Source: Clonostachys chloroleuca
Lineage: Eukaryota; Ascomycota; Sordariomycetes; Hypocreales; Bionectriaceae
DNA: 64,000 nucleotides
Reading direction: 5' to 3'
NCBI GenBank assembly: GCA_037952775.1
Contig: JBANAY010000003.1
Coordinates: 14,136,001-14,200,000 of the forward strand
Shown here: piece after piece, positions 1-12,190 of the stretch
How positions within the stretch are numbered: the first letter of the stretch is position 1
Layout: the number at the start of each line of letters is the position of its first letter
The notes under the pieces: generated by a model
What the model was told of the DNA's origin: nothing
Seen by the model: the letters and a program-made list of their open reading frames with translations, nothing else
The model's database searches: none
Translations under genes and position numbers: made by a program

Positions 1-1057
1 GACCCGCTTCTTCAACTACTAGTTTAGCTTGCTCCCTTCCTGAATCATGTCCATATTGGATCGCTTCACTGATGGGTCGCGGGGGCTTGGCTCCTGCGGC
101 CAAGTTCCCTGGTTCGACGGGATAGTCGGTTGTCTGGGTGGGTGGGATGCAAACGTCGCAAGGGAGACCATCACCCCTTATATCAGTAGATGGTGTGGCA
201 TTAATTAGTGGCTTCAGAGCATCTGTTGTGATAGCTGCATAGGGTATGGAATTAAAAGGAAAAGAAGAAATCAAAGCTTAAGGAAAAATTTTAACCTTGA
301 CACCGTCAATACATACTGGAGGTGAGAGACGTAACAATGTACTTACAATTCGGAGTTTGATGGCGACTATTGGGTATTGGGTGCTGATAAGGAAAGAATT
401 CCAGAGGGATTAGGTCTAAAGGTATGATCTCCCAGCCCAATAATGGAGCCACAGGTCGACTGTTGCACAAATTTTCTAGCCTCATCATTGATCCATAGAT
501 CGATATTACGATCATGACAACTCCAGTGAGCCATTAAGAGGTTCTTCATTTGGAGGACTGCCTTGATACGTCTCTGACTGGATCTTGATTTAGTTGCTGC
601 TGTCGCTTTTCGGTTTTTGGCTTGCGAGCTTGCTTTTTCGTTCATGAGAAGACTATGACAAACTAGAGGAAGAAAGGGATGGGATCGAGAAGATGCTTAA
701 TGCGCGGCAAGTTTTTTTTATGCCTGCGGCATGAGAGCTACACAAGCCGATCATTTCAACATCGCCGTCGTCTTTAGCCTCGGTCGAGTTGTCAAGACCA
801 ATTTGATCGCCTAACAATGGGATAGAGGTGTTAAGCTGTTGGTCCCAAATCGAAGGAGATATTGCAAACGCAGGTTTTTGGGGCTTATTCGAGAAGTCAT
901 GGAACGGCATTTCCAGTCTTGGATCCACCATAATGGAGTCCATATTAATGTCTAGGTAGCTGAAATGGTCCTTCTTTTGTGCCCCTTTTATACTGCAGCT
1001 GTGAGGAACGCGAGGAAAGAAAGGCGGTGTTGTTAGCAGAGTGATAGACCCACTCAC
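1..1057 (-). CDS. Unrecognised multi-exon gene leaving the left edge
   Basis: The minus strand is open from base 234 to the left edge. That exon follows an acceptor (TATGCAG) and joins in frame, through an intron at 235-346 with a perfect GTAAGT donor, to an open exon starting at 347 and reaching about 515. Further upstream are open stretches at 367-645 (Lys/Arg/Ser-rich start) and 653-1057 (containing MDSIMVDPRLEMPF), which need more introns or a frameshift to connect. The last exon is Pro/Thr/Gly-rich with one CDVC pair. I recognise no domain. The two 3' exons are the best supported part; the N-terminus is a guess. Confidence 0.35.
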
Positions 1058-1539
1058 TTACTCTATCATAGTCCCAAGGCACATCACTTCAAGAATTTTT
1101 GGGTCCCTGTCTTTCTTCACTTAAAGCACGACTGCTATTAGACTGTCACTGCTAGAAACATAGACGTAGAGAATGATCAGCACAACTATTACTGCTCATC
1201 AACGCCATTGACGCTCCGCGCAGGATAAGCCTACGCCAAGTACGTCAGCATGAAACAATGGATTAGGACCTCCCTCCTCCCTAGAGATACATCCTCTTCT
1301 TGGTCAATTCTGATTTTCGCCTTATCCTCTGTTCCCGGGAAATTAATTTTTGCCTCTACCGGCATTGAGATTTGAAGCATTTGAAGCTCAGTCTTATCAT
1401 CCCAATCGATAAGAACAGTTATTACGCGCTATACTACGCCACCATCAAACCTTGAGCGTCAATACCTAATCAATTATCTTCTCCGCCATCCCTCCCCCTG
1501 AAAGCTACATGAAAGCTCTCTGTACAAGCTGGCTGTTCC

Positions 1540-1765
1540 TGCGAGACATTCGCGTTGACGCATTGCTGCCTAACAAGCGGGATTATTACCTTGACGCTTG
1601 ATCGGAACGAATCACCTGGAGCATGCAGTGACGAATCAGCCTGCATCGATATTTGGGCTCAATCATCACGAGGAACATCCCAACTCTTTCACCTTCCCGT
1701 CAAAAATGATCCTTACCGAAGACCACTTCCGACTATGTCCAACCCCCATGACTACGCGGGTGGTA
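1540..1765 (+). repeat. Truncated 5' leader and start of an NLR-type gene
   Basis: This stretch matches, by eye at roughly 80 percent, the reverse complement of about 7960-8180, which is the leader and first codons of the nucleoside phosphorylase relic there. It keeps the leader, the ATG at 1735 and about six codons (MSNPHDY), then the match stops. An unassigned 95-codon open frame follows on the same strand at 1807-2094. The two copies face opposite directions about 6.2 kb apart. It is most likely a broken duplicate, not an active gene. Confidence 0.6.
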
Positions 1766-2094
1766 GGCCAGAAGTGGTACCCTTGGCTTAAATCACCAAG
1801 GAAGTTATGAGCCGTCTCGTCCAGCCCTTTCTGATGAACAGTAGATGCTCAATGAAGTGGGTTTCGACCAATGGTACAACTAATATTCTGAAAGGCTTGA
1901 GTGTGTCTTTTCACGGATCTGTAGAAGGGGTGGTCTTCAGGCTCTCTGGAAGTCCTATAGCTAAGGAGCTGACGCAGAAATGTGATAGTGGGGAACTACT
2001 TCGCTGTGCTATTCGAGTAATCGAAATCTTCAATATGAGACCACTGAGCCATCAAGATGTGAGATGTTTAAATAATATATGGTGTGAAATATGA

Positions 2095-4333
2095 AATGAT
2101 AACAAAACACTACATATATATATACACACACAGTACATGTAGGTACATATATACCGGTAAATGCCCCGTTGTTAATCTCAGTTCCAAAATTTGAATCGGT
2201 CCCAAACTTAGATCAATCTCAGTTGAAGCTTAGCTCGGTAAGAAAATACTGTATCGCCACGGTTATGCAATTTTCATTGTAAGACATGTCAGGATATCAT
2301 TGTACGTAGGCTAGAGGGTGAATTATTGCCCTGCACGCTAGCATTCGTTGTAGACATGTTTTACTGTTATAGGGATAGCCGCGACCAGGACGGGCAACCA
2401 TACATATAAAACCCATTACATGAGTCAGCTATTAGAGGGCGGATAGTTGTAACGGTAAAACGGGTGCGACGGCTAGGTCGAGCCCTTGGTTTACGCGGCA
2501 CTCTTCGCTCTCCGCACTTTCTGGTGCCTGATCTGCCTCCGCAGCGAGCTGGCCGCGATGCGTCACAAGGCAAACTTTCCAGTTGTGCGTCCCATTTCAA
2601 TGACCGCAAGCCATGATTTCGCCATTGGTCCCTGGTCATCAGTCTTGGCAATGCCCTAGCCCCCTGGGACTTGACTTGGTTAGGCTGAACGCGCTACACT
2701 TGAACAAGGTAGAAACTACACCTTCTATATATAGCTGATTCTACATTTTTGTAGAAGCGAACCGGCGTCTATGGAAGTATTTGAAGGCCTCTCTTGCCCG
2801 GCTTCTCTCGGGTGATATGTCACCATTTGTCTCGCTCGACACTCGACACTCTATCTTTCATAAGCTGTTATCTCGATCGCGCTGAGCTTCAATCCTAACC
2901 TAATATTTCAAGAAACTTGCTATAACTCCTCAAAAATGGGGGCTGCCTTTCTACAGAAGAGGACACTACGAACACAAAGCAAACATCTATTCTCCTTGGT
3001 ACAGAGGGCTCAGCAAATCCCCAGCTGAGAAGGGGTCGTTTCCCATACAAGACGGCTTTGATCCGAATGCGCAGCCACGCCATCCATCGCCGAGCAACGG
3101 TAACCGAAATTTGCTCAATCCTCGTCTTCATTCCTTCGATGATTCTTCTTCTCGGAAAATCTGTGCTTTGTCGGACTGACACCCGGACCAAGCGAAGACA
3201 TGCCGTGATTTTGCCCTCGCTTCTTCCAAGCTAGCGTTCATCTTCTTTTATCTTCGGGTCTTTCCTGCGCTTAAAGTTCGTTTTGTGCTGTGGTACACTG
3301 TCATATTTGTCTTCATATTCGGAATGGTCTTGTTGGTGCTCTAGGATTTTGAGTACCGTCCTGTTTCCTACTGAAGCGGGTAGAGAGGAAGCTATACACA
3401 CACACAACACCCACAACCACGATAAAAAGGCATGTGGCACGCAGCGGTTATCGCGTTAGTTGTGAATTAATGTCAGTGTTATTACATGGGTGAACGCAGC
3501 CCTCAGCATGGGGCTGGACTTTTTCACGATTGGCATTCCGTTCTCCCAAATCGGGGCACTTCACTTGGGCCGGAAAAAACTATGTACTTAGTGCCCTTGT
3601 GCCTCTTTCTTGCAGGTTAGCTCGCTTATTCACGTATCCACTAGTATTACTCCCCAATGCGGCATGGCGAAAAGTTGGGGTGGCTGTGTGGTCTACGATT
3701 GAGATTAGCGTGGAGATTTTCTACGCTTGCCTACCTTCAATGCGGGCTTTAATAATGCGTGGTTTTCACCCTGGCCACGTGGACAGGAGAGAGGGCTCCG
3801 CTATGTGAAATGACCGATTTGGCACCACCAGCGGCGTAACCGCACAGGGCATACAACTACCAATACAACCTGGCGCGATTTACCACGATAAAAACATATT
3901 CTTTTGAATATAGCTATAATGATAAGGATCGCCAGCGATTCCCCATAAATACAGTACATCCATACCGTACACAATATCAGGCGATCAAGGATTTGGGTGG
4001 TGGTGGGGTAGTATGGAAGGAATTTTGTGGAATATATCCACATTGGCATGTCTCATCTATACCCTGATGACCAGAAAAATAGTCTCATTCATTTATCCCT
4101 GCTTTTCGCCGGTTTACTCTATCGAATACCAAGGAGAGCGACCTCTCGATTGTGGAGCTACGCTACCCCCTGGATTTATGCCTGTTAATCGCCTTTTGCA
4201 GCCCATTTCATCGCTGCATCCTCTATTTCTCGAGGAACTTAGGGTTCCGCTACACTCGCTTCTACGTTACCTTTCGCGAATCTGTCATTGTCGTGGAGAA
4301 GAAATATCCGATTTGAATCTGGATTTGAAATTT
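2095..4333. other. Region without a confident gene
   Basis: Only short open frames are present. One minus-strand frame (3231-3440, 69 codons) begins with a hydrophobic signal-like segment followed by a Lys/Asp-rich tail; it could be a small secreted protein but nothing confirms it. A GTAC-rich palindromic tract lies at 2126-2160. Bases 1060-1539 likewise show nothing I can support. Confidence 0.4.
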
Positions 4334-6229
4334 CTAATAGATAGAATGAAAAATAAGAGAACCTCGTTTTTGCTTGATTCGCTCTGTCTCCTGGCCTGTC
4401 ATCAAGCTTCCAGCGTCTTTAATCTCATCTTCAATCCTCTGACCATAATCCCAGCTATTCCCCATGTTTCTCATGAAACAGACCATATCCTTGATGTAAC
4501 GTCTCTCTTTATCGTTGACTGCGGCATTCCAAGAAAGCTGGAATGCTTCCATGAAAGACATGGCAGCAGGTGAGCCTAATGACCGCACGTAGGGACCCAT
4601 CCTCCAGACTTGTATGCTGACCTCGCGGTATATGGGAAGGTTCTCTTCATACTTGGCTCCAGGTTGTTCTAAGTCGTTGATTATTCTTAGAAGAACTAGC
4701 CTGATGGTTAAGAGTTCTCGGAATACTTTGAATATCCCGGGATCCGAAAAGTTATACTGGAACTCGAGGACCGGCTCATCTGTTGGTTCTTCGGTCCTTG
4801 ATTTTCGGGCGATCTCATTCAGGTAGTGACTGTGCACTCGTAGACGCGACTCTGCTTCGTATAGCATTTTAATAAATTCAGCGTCTATAGAACTCTCCCT
4901 AATGGTAGCGTTCCAGGTCGGCCACGCATCGAAGCAGGAAGCTATGCACCGCATCGCTGGCAAAGCAAACTCTTCAATCTTTTCATCAACCCAATGATGG
5001 TCCTGTGTGACTGCCATGCGGTTGATTAGTCTCATGAATGGTATTTGATTTACTTTGTCGCGAAAGCCTTGCGTAGCCCAGTGAGAAATCTATAAAGGTA
5101 ATTAGTTTTATAGATCTCTCAAGCTAAAGTAGAGAAATACGTACAAACACCCAGCGAATCTCCTGAGTCAGAGCAACATCCAATTTATCATCTGCATTAG
5201 TTTTTCCCCTTGCGAAGACTACCAACCTCAGCGCCTGTAGATGCGGTTCAAACCAGAGGAAATTTATTCCGTTGGAAAATAGGGTTGAAGCGCGCTCGAG
5301 TAATGCAATAGATGCAAGTGTCTCAAGCGTGGCTGCGTCCGACTCGCCTTTCAGTGCGGCCAGAATTTGGCCGATTGGTTGGGCGACCTCGTTGTTCTGA
5401 TGATTACCACGCTCGAGAAAATTTTGCCATTGTACCCAGAAATAGTTGACACAGTCGCGTAGACAATCGCTGTTGGCTAGACGGTTAGGGAGGTACTGCA
5501 AGTAGCTCATTCGAAACGGCGCATGTCCAGATTGTAAAATATCAGCGATCTGTTGGCGAGCAGTATCCAAGCTAGTAGGTATGGTCGCTATTTCATAAGT
5601 CGGTTCCCTAGTAGTTGGGTACTGACTGGGCGCGGGTGTAGTGCCCAAAGAACTGGTGGGGATAGCCGCTAGCGATGTACATTCTTCAGTCGCTGGGTAT
5701 AAGTTGGCTGTAGGTGAAGTGTCCATGGCATTACCGGGGCTCAACCAGCTGGCAAGGGTAGCTAATGATCTTTCGGGAATAGCTCCATCGTCCATTGTAC
5801 TGTATGAACAAGGAAAGTCCAGGTCGTAGGCTGTAGGAGTCGTCAGATCACACGCCGAGTTGGATGAATGATCTTCAGTATGATTTGTCCATTCACATTC
5901 TGAAGAGCTTAAGTTGCCGGTTGTAGGTGAAGCATCCAAGGTATCACCAAGGCTGGCTACCGAATTTTCAGTAGTAGCCACTGATATTTCGGGGGCGGCC
6001 ATATCGCATACTGAGGTGTATGAATCATCTGCAGTGCAATTAATCCATTTATGTCCCGACGGCCCAGGACAATTAAGATTCATTCTTGTACATCGCCCGC
6101 AAGGAAACTGTAGGTCACACTGCATGGAGGTCAGTAAGTATCGAAGATATAAGACTAATACATATTAATTACCTTGACTTTACTTGTCCTGCATCGTTGA
6201 CACTTGTTCGGATATGGAGTCCCGACCAT
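4334..6229 (-). CDS. Zn2Cys6 fungal transcription factor, three exons, intact
   Basis: This is a nuclear DNA-binding regulator. Exons are 6173-6229, 5145-6119 and 4334-5089, with introns of 53 bases (6120-6172) and 55 bases (5090-5144), both GT-AG and both in phase. The product is 595 aa. The binuclear zinc cluster is split by intron 1: KCQRCRTSKVK in exon 1 and CDLQFPCGRCTRMNLNC in exon 2, giving spacing C-x2-C-x6-C-x5-C-x2-C-x6-C at residues 10-36. A Ser/Thr/Pro-rich linker follows (about 40-180), then a helical C-terminal half like the fungal-specific regulatory domains. The start is the ATG at 6229 that gives the complete cluster. Neighbours give no hint of its targets; none is a pathway gene. 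Confidence 0.88.
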
Positions 6230-7039
6230 CGTCTCGTGATTATTTGAGGATTATACTGTCTATATGGTGAACCAGAGGATGAGCGCCTTATTTATCTACA
6301 TTTGCAAAAGACCCCCTTCCTTGTTGTTGGTTGAACAACCAACAGCTATTGCGGGAGCTGTGATTATTTCGACTGCACCCTGGCACTGTTACGGGAACTT
6401 TTAGGTGATATGCAGCTCGAATTTCGTTGGTAGCTGTTGGGTCAATATGCTTGTAACAACCCCTGTACCAGGAGTATATTTTATCTGCGCATGAACCAAC
6501 GGTCATGTGCAGATGAGCCACTACCATCCTGGCCAATTTGAGGGAGCGAGATCTCTCATCGTGCTTCAGGAGTGGTTTGGGTGGGAATGATGCTTCGTGT
6601 AATTCTTCGGTAAGTTCTCAAATCTTGCCGAACAGCATCCGGTTACTAGTTCATAGATTCCAGCCGTATAAAGGCCTATTGACATGAGTTGTTGCTCCAG
6701 CCCTAGCTGCAGCGACCAGGGTCGATCGCAGCGCCGTCAAGACACCATGCCATCCTGCCCGATCCAGTAAGAAGCATGATCCGCCGCTGTTTGTTTCTGA
6801 AAACAGCAGGCATTTAGCGAAATGCTATGTCATTGACTTAGGTAGTTGGTTACCCCGTATTTTCAAAAGGGGACTTTGGGTATCTTTGGTAGAAAGCTTG
6901 CCGTGGCTACAGTTGTTTATTTAGGTGCCTAGCTTGAACTTTACCATAGGCCAATCGTAGATGCCGTGCATACTGTAGGACCCGGAGCAGGGTTATACAT
7001 TGCCTAGCGAAAATACTTTGCGCTAGCTTCTGTAAGCTC
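6230..7039. other. Intergenic region upstream of the Zn2Cys6 gene
   Basis: This contains the presumed promoter of the minus-strand regulator and the 3' flank of the phosphorylase relic. I see no reliable coding sequence or repeat. Confidence 0.4.
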
Positions 7040-7984
7040 TCCGAGCCTCCTCTCATTCTCTGCTTGGTGCGATCTTATATAGCAAGTCATTTGCATAAGC
7101 TGCAGCTGTCATCGCTTCATAGCCTTTCTACTTTTTATCTTTGCGTCTGTCGGAATAGTCGCAGATGCCACGAACGACCAGACAGGGAAAGTGTGTCATC
7201 AAACCAGCGGCTTCCATTTCGAAGCAGAGAACGCCATGCTCCTTCGCAAGCGCATCCCGAATCAAAGCGTCCTTCATTAGCCTATTCGCTGAAGCGAATA
7301 GGCCATAGTGGGTAGAAGGATTTTATTCGTCTTCAGCCCTCAGCCCGCTCGGGCCGCACTACTAGAGTAGATGGATCATTGCCGCAGGCTGTCGTACAGC
7401 TGGATTCGTCATTTGGTGGATGAAGCGCTCCAGTTTGATACAGTCGTTCAGTGCTTAGTTCAGGCCGCCCCGTATTTTTTCCGTAGTCTCGGTTTCTTTT
7501 CAAAATCACCATTGATAGATTCTTCAACTGATGTCCCTTACCCTTATATTGCGCCATGAGTCCGTTCACAACAATTCGGGAAGGCCATACAAGATCAGGA
7601 GTCCAAAGAGACGGGATCTTGAATCAGCCGCCGCCGATTCTACGAAGTCATACTGGAACACCCCGCCCTTCCCAGTGCCTCACCATGACATCCTCAAGCC
7701 GGATGTCATGCTTGCGACTCGGCGCACCGCCATCAATGCCGACCATCAAGCCGATTTTGATGTTGGGGAAACTGTGGAGCAGGTCTCTCGCGACGGTAGC
7801 GGCGGACGATATGCCGTACTCGCCGTGGGGAAAGCGATATTGTGTTTCCCGATCTTGCCCCGTGTGTAGTCATTGATACAAGTTCAGGGTCTTCGTGCTT
7901 TTAGTCGAGGAAGGCTTTGGCAGCAACATACTTAGTTGCAATGGCGCAGATCCAGCCAACTGTGTAGTCATTCAGGTTGGACAT
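7040..7984 (-). pseudogene. Decayed PNP/UDP-phosphorylase domain of a fungal NLR-type protein
   Basis: Read on the minus strand, broken frames give the diagnostic series of the nucleoside-phosphorylase domain found at the N-terminus of many fungal NLR and ankyrin proteins. The start is DYTVGWICAIATKYVAA (from the ATG at 7984), then [64 protein letters not shown], and [17 protein letters not shown] followed by [12 protein letters not shown]. The order is that of the family. Several stops and frame changes (7900, 7650, 7320, 7120) show that it is dead. No NACHT or NB-ARC domain or repeat domain follows, so only the effector-type N-terminus remains. In live proteins this domain is thought to act on nucleosides or nucleotides during incompatibility or defence responses; that role is family knowledge. 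Confidence 0.82.
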
Positions 7985-8570
7985 CGTCCGCAGTTGTCCC
8001 CGGTAAGGATCTTTTTTGACGGGAAGGTGAAGGAGATGTGGAGCTCCTCGCGATGATTGAGCCCAATTTTCGAGGCAGGTTGATTTGGTCGCGGCGTGCT
8101 CGAGGTGATTAATTCCGATTAAGCGCCAAGGCGATAACCCCACTTATTAGGCAGCAATATGTCAACGCAAATGTCTCGTATGAAGCACTAGCCTACATAT
8201 GGCAATATAGATCGTAGGGTAAATGTAGGGATGGGCGCCCAGGTATCCCGACCCAGCCCACCTCTTTTGCCACCCTTGCAGGTGCTTGTATTAAGGTGGC
8301 GAGAAGGGCCCCTCAGTCATCAATTCCCAACCGAGTCGAGAATGCGCGCCTTCCACGAAAGCTGTTAGCAGTGCCATGTAGGATTCACGGTGGGGTGGAA
8401 AAACTTGAAATTCAGCGCATAGAGGTATATTGATTACTGGTTGTAATTCGCTTATGACCTCCGTGCTAGCGAGGACCAGAGCTAAAAACTAAACGTATTT
8501 ATAACTTAGAATATAAGATATTATTATAAGTATCGTTTTATTTTCTAACTCTAATGAGAAAAGTAAGCTA

Positions 8571-8969
8571 CTAAAGGCGCTGAAGCCTAAGGCTGCGTCT
8601 AGGCTCTTTAGATCTCTGTGCTTTTTTCTGACTAGAAGCTCGTACCTGTATAGGCCTCCCACGCTGCCCAAATCCCTCGGCGAGGTCCTCCTCGTAGTAT
8701 TTGGTGTGTAGATCCAATTTAGTCTGAACTTGCTCAAGTTTATAGTTTAGGACCTTGTTGAGTTTCAAGAGCTCGTTATTGCTGAGCTTTTGTTGTACAT
8801 AAGCAATTTCCTTCTTCTTTGCCTCGCACTGATACTTATTTATAACATGTAATAGTGGCTGTAGCAAAGGATGTAAATCTATTAGTAGGTCTAGCTGAGG
8901 CTGTATCTCATTGAGAAGATCTACTATCTCATCCAACTTTGTGGGGATCTTTTGCTTTTTAGTCGTCAT
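8571..8969 (-). CDS. Lys/Leu-rich coiled-coil ORF, 132 aa, unknown
   Basis: This is a single uninterrupted frame with an ATG at 8969. Residues 10-110 are heptad-like (Leu, Ile, Lys, Glu, Gln) and predict a coiled coil. Near 103-108 the sequence GQRGRP resembles an AT-hook core, and the tail is basic. I recognise no family. It lies just outside the inverted repeat at 9131 and may be an accessory ORF of a transposon; no element end could be proven. Confidence 0.4.
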   Translation of the reverse strand: MTTKKQKIPTKLDEIVDLLNEIQPQLDLLIDLHPLLQPLLHVINKYQCEAKKKEIAYVQQKLSNNELLKLNKVLNYKLEQVQTKLDLHTKYYEEDLAEGFGQRGRPIQVRASSQKKAQRSKEPRRSLRLQRL

Positions 8970-9130
8970 GGAGGAAATTAGTGGAAAGATGGAGATACAG
9001 CGCTTAGTCTATGGAGGAAGAGGTAGGCGTTTTAATAGCCCGTTAGGGGACTTGAAGTTGGCCGCCGTCTGGCGGACCCAGCTTTGGGGCTAACAAGAAG
9101 ATTATACAACCATCACGCTTGTCGATATAT

Positions 9131-9300
9131 AGTAAACGGCGAAATGGGTGTCGCAAATAAATTTACATAACTATTTTAGCAGGGGCTATTTCTGGCTGTT
9201 TGACAACCTACCCTTGTAGCTCAAGGTATTAGTACTACATCACCTAATAAAGCCCAATTCTTGTCCCTCCCATGACTTCTAGTCACTAAAATTTTTTAAT
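9131..9300 (+). repeat. Left copy of an inverted repeat
   Basis: The block starting TAAACGGCGAAATGG and containing TTAGCAGGGGCTATTTCTGG matches the reverse complement of 16210-16382 at about 90 percent over roughly 160 bases by eye. The copies point towards each other and enclose 7.2 kb with four gene or relic loci. This copy has stops in the frame that is open in the right copy. No target-site duplication is obvious at the outer edges. Confidence 0.75.
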
Positions 9301-9785
9301 ATCTCTTCTCTCGCTACATTTTTACAGTGGGGTGCGGATCCAGCGTCAGTACTCTATCACCAAAAATGACCAAAAATGGATCAACCGTGGGTATACAGAG
9401 TGTGTGAATGATGCAAAGTGGCCCCCTGTCATCCATTGACGATCACCAAAAGCATCAGATTACGTCCAGTACATACAGTACTGTACATATATAGCAAACT
9501 GAAAGACTTAAAACCTAAACATCCAGGTACCACAGATATTAATCAGGCGTCCTACTTTTGCGCGTGCTCCCGTTGCAAAAACTATAACTACACCCGCCAT
9601 CCTCTTTCTGACGTAAGCTGAGAAAGCACACACATGAAGTCACACAATCGTTGCTGTACCTCAAGCTCTAATGATCTTCGAGAACTTAAACGAGCAGCCG
9701 CTGAAGTCCGTCGTGCTAACGGCAGACAACCTGGATAACGCTAACGCCAGGGCGTGTATAATCGGACTCTTCGGGGGCTCAACCG

Positions 9786-10106
9786 TTGGCTGAAGTTTCC
9801 ATGTTGAACGAGTATGAGGAAACTCTTCGAACCGCATCGAAAGTCTTCGACGCTATATTTGGACCGAATTGGAACGAAGGTCAAAATCTCTCCGAAGACA
9901 GGCCCAAATCGGTCGAACTCAGCGATGACGATTTTGGCGCGATGCACACTATCAAAATCCATCATCAAAACGACCTATTGACGCCAAGTCTCGATCCTGC
10001 AGACATTCTTCGAGTCGCCATCGTAGTTGACAAATACGATCTCAGTGTGGCTATGAAGTTTGCCCTCGCGCAATGGCTTAAGCTTCGAGACCTATACATG
10101 ATTTGA
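9786..10106 (+). pseudogene. BTB/POZ-domain fragment
   Basis: The frame encodes the second half of a fungal BTB/POZ domain: LRTASKVFDAIFGPNW, then a short acidic Leu loop, ELSDDDFGAMHTIKIHHQND and the helix VDKYDLSVAMKFALAQWL. BTB proteins are protein-interaction or ubiquitin-ligase adaptors. There is no ATG at the proper start, an in-frame TAA lies about 27 bases upstream (near 9757), and the N-terminal strand and helix of the fold are missing. The gene is therefore truncated or has lost its first exon. It is the only plus-strand gene fragment inside the inverted-repeat block. Confidence 0.65.
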
Positions 10107-10481
10107 AATCGAAGAGCATGCTCTTCAAGAGTCAGGAAAATACGGCTCCGGCGTTTCATGAAGAAAATATCTCTCTTTGGATAACAGGCGTGGGTATGCC
10201 AGTTTATTTTGCTCGGCCCCAACCCGGCAAGTAAAATGTTATTAAAATCTATCCACTACATTCTTTGTCTATTTCATACATCTCGGAGCGGAGTTTAACC
10301 AAATCGGGGGTATAGTGAGCCTTCCCCTGTCCTTTGTTCTGTATCAAGGGTTATAGCATCATCGAAAGAATACGCGTTGATGAAGGCTATGGGATGGAAA
10401 ATTGGCAAGACTTCTCGTCTACATCTTGCCATTGTGTATATTGAAAATAACGAACGTAGACCGCATAGTTCCATTCTCGAG

Positions 10482-12190
10482 TTAAAAGCCTACCCCGATC
10501 ATTGATCCACCGTTTCGTGCCGAAGCCCTTTCGCCTCCAATAACTCCATAATCCTCAAATGCACTTTCAAGTGGGAGAGTATCATCCAACACATGGCTAG
10601 GTGGTGGAGGCTCATTGTGATAGCCCCCCGGCCTGACGCCCGATTGAGAACTGCGCCCGCCAAGGGGAGAAGGAGCAGTGGAACGGTCAAACACCGTTCT
10701 GTGGGTTGATCTTGTCTGTAATCCCTGCGAATCGGTTCTCGAATCGTACCTTCTGTAATACGGCTGCTTGTCTGTAATAAGATTGAGCGTATTCTGCTGC
10801 ATCTTGTCGATGAGGTCTTCCAACACCTCTTCGCTTGCATTATCGGGAAGGCGCCACTTGGGATACAAGTTCATGTGCGGAGGCTGGACGCTGAACTCAT
10901 TGTCGTCGTTCTGGAAGTAGAAGTGGCAAAGCCGGCAAACCGATTTGCTGGTTGCGATGAACATCTTCCCATCCCAAAAATCCGATGGCTTGACCTTTCT
11001 CACCGTGGTAAGATAGTCGTGCATATGGACCTCTGCATGAATAAAAGTCTTTGTCTTCCTGTCAAAGACCTGCTTACGGATCTCCGATTCGAGCCCGTAT
11101 TTCTGAAGCTCAGCGATATCGTCTTGGAACTCTTCTAGCTCGTGTTCAGGAAAAGCATAGTGCAGTACGTCTGCCAATCTCGCTGACTTGGGCGGCGCAG
11201 CCTTCTTTTGCTTTGCAGGTTCAATGTAGTTGACTTTGAAGCTCCTGAAAACTTCAGGCCATTTCATTGTTGCCTCAACAACGGCCTCGGCCGCCTGACG
11301 ATATGAATAGAGACGCCCCAGACAATGACGGAGTTCGCACCATTTGTAGGCCTGGTCATGATCGTCCTGCCTGGCACGACGGTCAATCTCTCCGCCAAGG
11401 CTGCTATTCTTGCTCGCCTCGATAGCCTTGATAAAAGTCTCGCAATCTCTGAGGACTGAGAGTCATCATCGAGTTAGAAATAAAATCACTTAATAAGAGA
11501 ATAGGGGGCTACGTACCCTTGTTCCTCGCTGTGTCAGTCATCTCCCGTGGGAATTCGACTCTAGACTTCAATTCGCAGAGCTGCCTGGTAACTATTGGTT
11601 TCTCAGAGCGGTCAGAAAGTCCTTCGAACTAGGATAAAGCAGAGGGTACAGAATCTTGCATTGGAGCTTACTTGTAGATTCCTGGGCCGATTCGCACTCA
11701 TCAATGCATTCATCAAGCGCTCTGGACAGTGTCCTAAAGTACACACCAACCCTCTTGAAGCAGAACTCAAGAAAACGCCATAGAATCATTTTCTGAAGTG
11801 GCTTAGGGTTTAGCTTTTCAGGGTTGGTGGTGGCATATCGCAGCAAATCTTCAAGACCTCTTTTAATCTCTTCGAGCTCGGCCGGTTTTCTGAAGTTTGT
11901 GGTGAAGAGGAACTCAGCCCCCCGTCAAATACGAGGCATACAAGCGAGGTGTTTGCCGCCCCGCCTGAATCATTGTGACAGAATTGCGCGAGCTTGCATT
12001 GGAAGCTTTGAAAGGCAGAGAGTGATGCATCCCTGTTGGACTCAAAAGAGCCATACTTGATAGCACTCCTGGCTATGCAAGCAGCAGTTATAGCTCCCTG
12101 GGAGGCACATAGATTGAACAGCTGCTGTTCCTGGTTCACTCCCTCCGATGTCTGGGACTCGGAAATGTTGGATGCGGTGCGATAAGACAT
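10482..12190 (-). CDS. OTT_1508-like deaminase-fold protein, four exons with one frameshift
   Basis: Exons read 11672-12190, 11517-11621, and 10482-11455 with introns 11622-11671 (50 bases) and 11456-11516 (61 bases), all in phase once one base is allowed for in a run of six C at 11918-11923. The C-terminal half has the zinc-binding pattern of the nucleic acid/nucleotide deaminase superfamily: FIHAEVHMHDYL followed by SKSVCRLCHFYF, that is H-A-E and C-x2-C. The spacing and the following NLYPKWRLPD segment fit the OTT_1508-like fungal branch. The N-terminal 300 residues are helical and the tail is Ser/Pro/Gly-rich. Substrate is unknown for the fungal members. The frameshift may be a sequencing error or a real loss. 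It sits centrally in the inverted-repeat block. Confidence 0.72.
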
